Origin: Taenia hydatigena
Lineage: Eukaryota > Platyhelminthes > Cestoda > Cyclophyllidea > Taeniidae
Length of the DNA stretch: 64,000 nucleotides
Direction of reading: 5' to 3'
Assembly (NCBI GenBank): GCA_036345935.2
Contig: JADWOT020000001.1
Location: 25,251,886 to 25,315,885 of the forward strand
Positions 61,701 through 64,000 of the stretch are shown here, one piece after another; position 1 is the first letter of the stretch; the number at the start of each line of letters is the position of its first letter. A model generated the notes under the pieces. That model was not told where the DNA came from. It was given only the letters and a program-made list of their open reading frames with translations, and made no database searches. The position numbers were made by a program, and so were the translations under genes.

Positions 61701-64000
61701 AATCAATAAGACTTCATAATGAGTAGGCTGGCAGATTTTGTATTCCCTTCTCTCATTACAGCTGGTCAAATCATTTCATTTCTTGTGTTACTTATCGTTC
61801 TGCGGAAGTAGTGCTGCTTCTTTAAGAAAGCATAAAACGTCTGCCTACTCGGCGAGTCCTATAGGCAACGAGCAGCAAAAATTAAAGTGTTTTGGATTCT
61901 CAAAAGGCAGAATGCCTTGCCAAAACATTAAATTAGTGATTGTGGGGCTCAACGCACCTAATAGAGCATATTACTTGCTCTACCACACACTCAGGATAAT
62001 CTGCTGTTGTTTTGGACCGTCCTTTACTTGTAAGAGTAGAAAAGCAATACGTTAAATCTGGTTTGAAGCAATACCTTGGCTATTTATTAAAGGCTGGTAA
62101 TAACCCGCATTGTAGGCAGTGTTCTCTGGTTGAAAGACAGCACAGCCTTGCATCTCATAGAGTTGGACCTGCAACTTAGGTAAGGTATGAGATAGAGAGG
62201 GAGGAAGATGTCACGTACTCTTCCTATCCATTTCACGTCCCTCATTCGTACCTTTTCATGTAACCCATGGTTAGTATTTTGAAGGGAATCTAAACTCTAA
62301 ACATAAAATCAAGACGCGGACAGCTATAAATATAAGAAACCCAAAATTAGTTTAAAATGATAAAAAGAACTTAACTAAAGGGAGTCTAACAACCACTTCA
62401 TGTTCTTTGAAAATCATTCTGTTCTTTAAATTTCCTGTGCATAACATACAGCTGGATTCGAATAGACCGGTGACCGTAACAAGGAAAAATTACTTCATAT
62501 TATTTGAAAGCCATTTTTCTATTGCACAGGTGCGTGGTTTGACTTGGAAGGCATAACTAGTAGCTTTTGCGTTCGATAATTCCCTTGATGCATGCGTCAG
62601 AGTCCAGGAAAGCAGTCTTCTTTAGTCATTTTTGTTGCAAAGCATTCTTGGCAGAGGAAACTTGCATTACGAAATGCAGGTATTGACCAGAGCTGGCACC
62701 TTACTTAAGAGCGCACGAAAAATAATACGTCAAAAATTACGAAACAATGCTCTGAATGTGTTCTTAAAGTGTTCCAGCACTTAAAGACGCATCGCGACTT
62801 TACAAAGTAGGAGCGCCCTTGGACATAAAATAACCAAAAATTGAGGTTCCAGAGTCCAGAACGTTTATAGGCATGATTGATCATGGCGAGATTTTACAAT
62901 TAAGTAAATACGTGATGTCCTCACGCATCCATTTGTTAGACAGAGCTGGAATCGGAAAATGGCTGAGTAGTACTAGATTGATAGATGTACGTGGTGAGCT
63001 GCACAATCCACATTCCACAACGCAGCTTTAAATTAGAAGGGGATTAAATTTAATGCAGTCACTAAGAGAAATTTATAATATTGTGGTTAATTAACTACCT
63101 ATGCCAGTTCGAGTAATGGTGTGGTTGATATGCTAGTGCTTTAATTGTACCACAGACGATAAAGCGATGACCTATTTTGGCGTTTAAACATTTGCAGCAT
63201 CAGGTGCATGGCTTAAGATGATTAGAGAGGCCAATTTATAGATGGAATATATCATTAGCTTCTCGCTTTGGTTCTTCGGGCATATATTTACCCTTCTTTT
63301 TAGTTTCGCTAGACCGTATGCCCTTCTTAAATGCCATGATCTCTCTTCAGCTCTTCTGTGCGGCATTAACACACATTCTGTTCCATTGTATTGCCTTTAA
63401 TATAGATTTGGGGGAACTGCGAAAACATTTGGACGTGCAATAAGGAAGTCAATAGGTGAGTTCAAAGACCACTGCCATTGCTTAAAGTTTCAGGCTTGGA
63501 AGATGCTCAAAAATAAATCAGTGCATAGTCAGGGTTTTTTAAAGTGCATGTTCCTTGCTATTTCTTCTCCTGCATTATTGCCTTTGTAGACACCATCAAG
63601 TAGCTATTGATTGTATGCGTATGTAGCGCATTGGCCTTCCCCTCATTTCAGTTCTATCTGCCAGTTTGTAAGAAGTGTGACTTCGCCAATTTGTCCTTTT
63701 TCCTATTAGAAGAGTATTTGGTTCTCGAAAGGGAGTAAGATTTATTTTTTCTTAAATGCTTTGATTTAAGTTCCGTTAAATTTTTGTGGCACTGAGACAC
63801 CTTTTTCCAGTCCTATTGAAGGCAAAACGATGTCCTGCTTCCTTTTTTGAGATTATCCGGTCCTCTTGACCTACTTTGTGACTAACTTCTTGCTGACATT
63901 AGTCTCATGAGCATAATAAAAAGCCCAGCTGTGCGTTCCGCTCAACATCAAATTAAGAAGTTTAAGCGGCCAATTAAAATGCATCTATAATGACCCATAT
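58771..64000. other. Non-coding stretch, one possible exon-like segment
   Basis: No firm gene. The longest frame is 105 codons (61738-62055, plus; described separately). TTAAATGC occurs at 60170, 63327 and 63752. From about 63540 to 63900 the plus strand is pyrimidine-rich, opposite in sense to the three purine-rich blocks, but it contains no long open frame. No RNA gene, long inverted repeat or array was seen. Confidence 0.5.
61762..62029 (+). other. Exon-like open segment between splice-like signals
   Basis: A pyrimidine-rich run ending in CTCATTACAG (61752-61761) resembles a 3' splice site. The sequence after it stays open in one frame for 268 bp up to CTTGTAAGAG, which resembles a 5' splice site (GT at 62030-62031). 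The translated segment is cysteine- and serine-rich and contains no domain I recognise. Both signals are short and common, and the whole open frame (61738-62055, 105 codons, TTG start) is near the chance limit. This is a weak candidate for an internal exon of an unseen gene. Confidence 0.15.

Noticed and set aside
62451..62475. tRNA B-box-like GGATTCGAATAG
   Set aside because: No A box at the right distance and no cloverleaf arms could be formed.
1..64000. Prokaryotic or viral genome, or one using a reassigned stop codon
   Set aside because: There is no dense gene packing on either strand, and the stretches I read in detail have all three stop codons scattered through every frame, so recoding one stop would not create long genes.

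Overview
The window looks like eukaryotic nuclear non-coding DNA with no recognisable gene. No open frame on either strand has the length, composition or motifs of a known protein. The longest frame is 211 codons, and it lies in a strand-skewed, low-complexity block where stop codons are depleted for compositional reasons. Nearly all other open frames are 60-115 codons, many only by counting GTG, CTG or TTG as a start, which is what chance gives at this base composition. I found no tRNA, rRNA, snRNA, CRISPR, insertion sequence or operon-like packing.

Base composition: ten evenly spread 60-nt lines that I counted by eye give roughly 37% GC, with 14 CpG against 29 GpC. CpG is therefore mildly depleted. 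Together with the low gene density and old, heavily diverged interspersed repeats, this argues against a bacterium, phage or compact virus and fits a large eukaryotic (perhaps invertebrate-like) genome. I cannot name the organism.

Layout: 1-7.3 kb is featureless apart from short palindromes. A 39-bp minisatellite-like duplication sits at 7432-7509. Between 18.46 and 19.68 kb are a purine-rich block, the two longest minus-strand open frames (both in the same frame) and a small direct/inverted repeat cluster. A second purine-rich block covers 28.4-29.1 kb and a third about 58.2-58.8 kb. The first two look like decayed tetranucleotide arrays; the third is weaker. Three families of old interspersed repeats can be recognised by internal comparison: family A (cores at 20.41, 32.13 and 41.35 kb, perhaps also 53.37 kb), family B (about 47.92-48.61 and 51.23-51.87 kb) and family C (30.0 and 42.08 kb). 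All copies are in the same orientation. A cluster of CTAG tetramers lies at 43.58-43.97 kb.

No set of genes working together could be identified. The most useful leads are the three unnamed repeat families, the roughly fivefold excess of the octamer GCATTTAA/TTAAATGC, and the three same-strand purine-skewed blocks. I did not find a new biological system here, and the open frames listed are described mainly so that they are not mistaken for genes.
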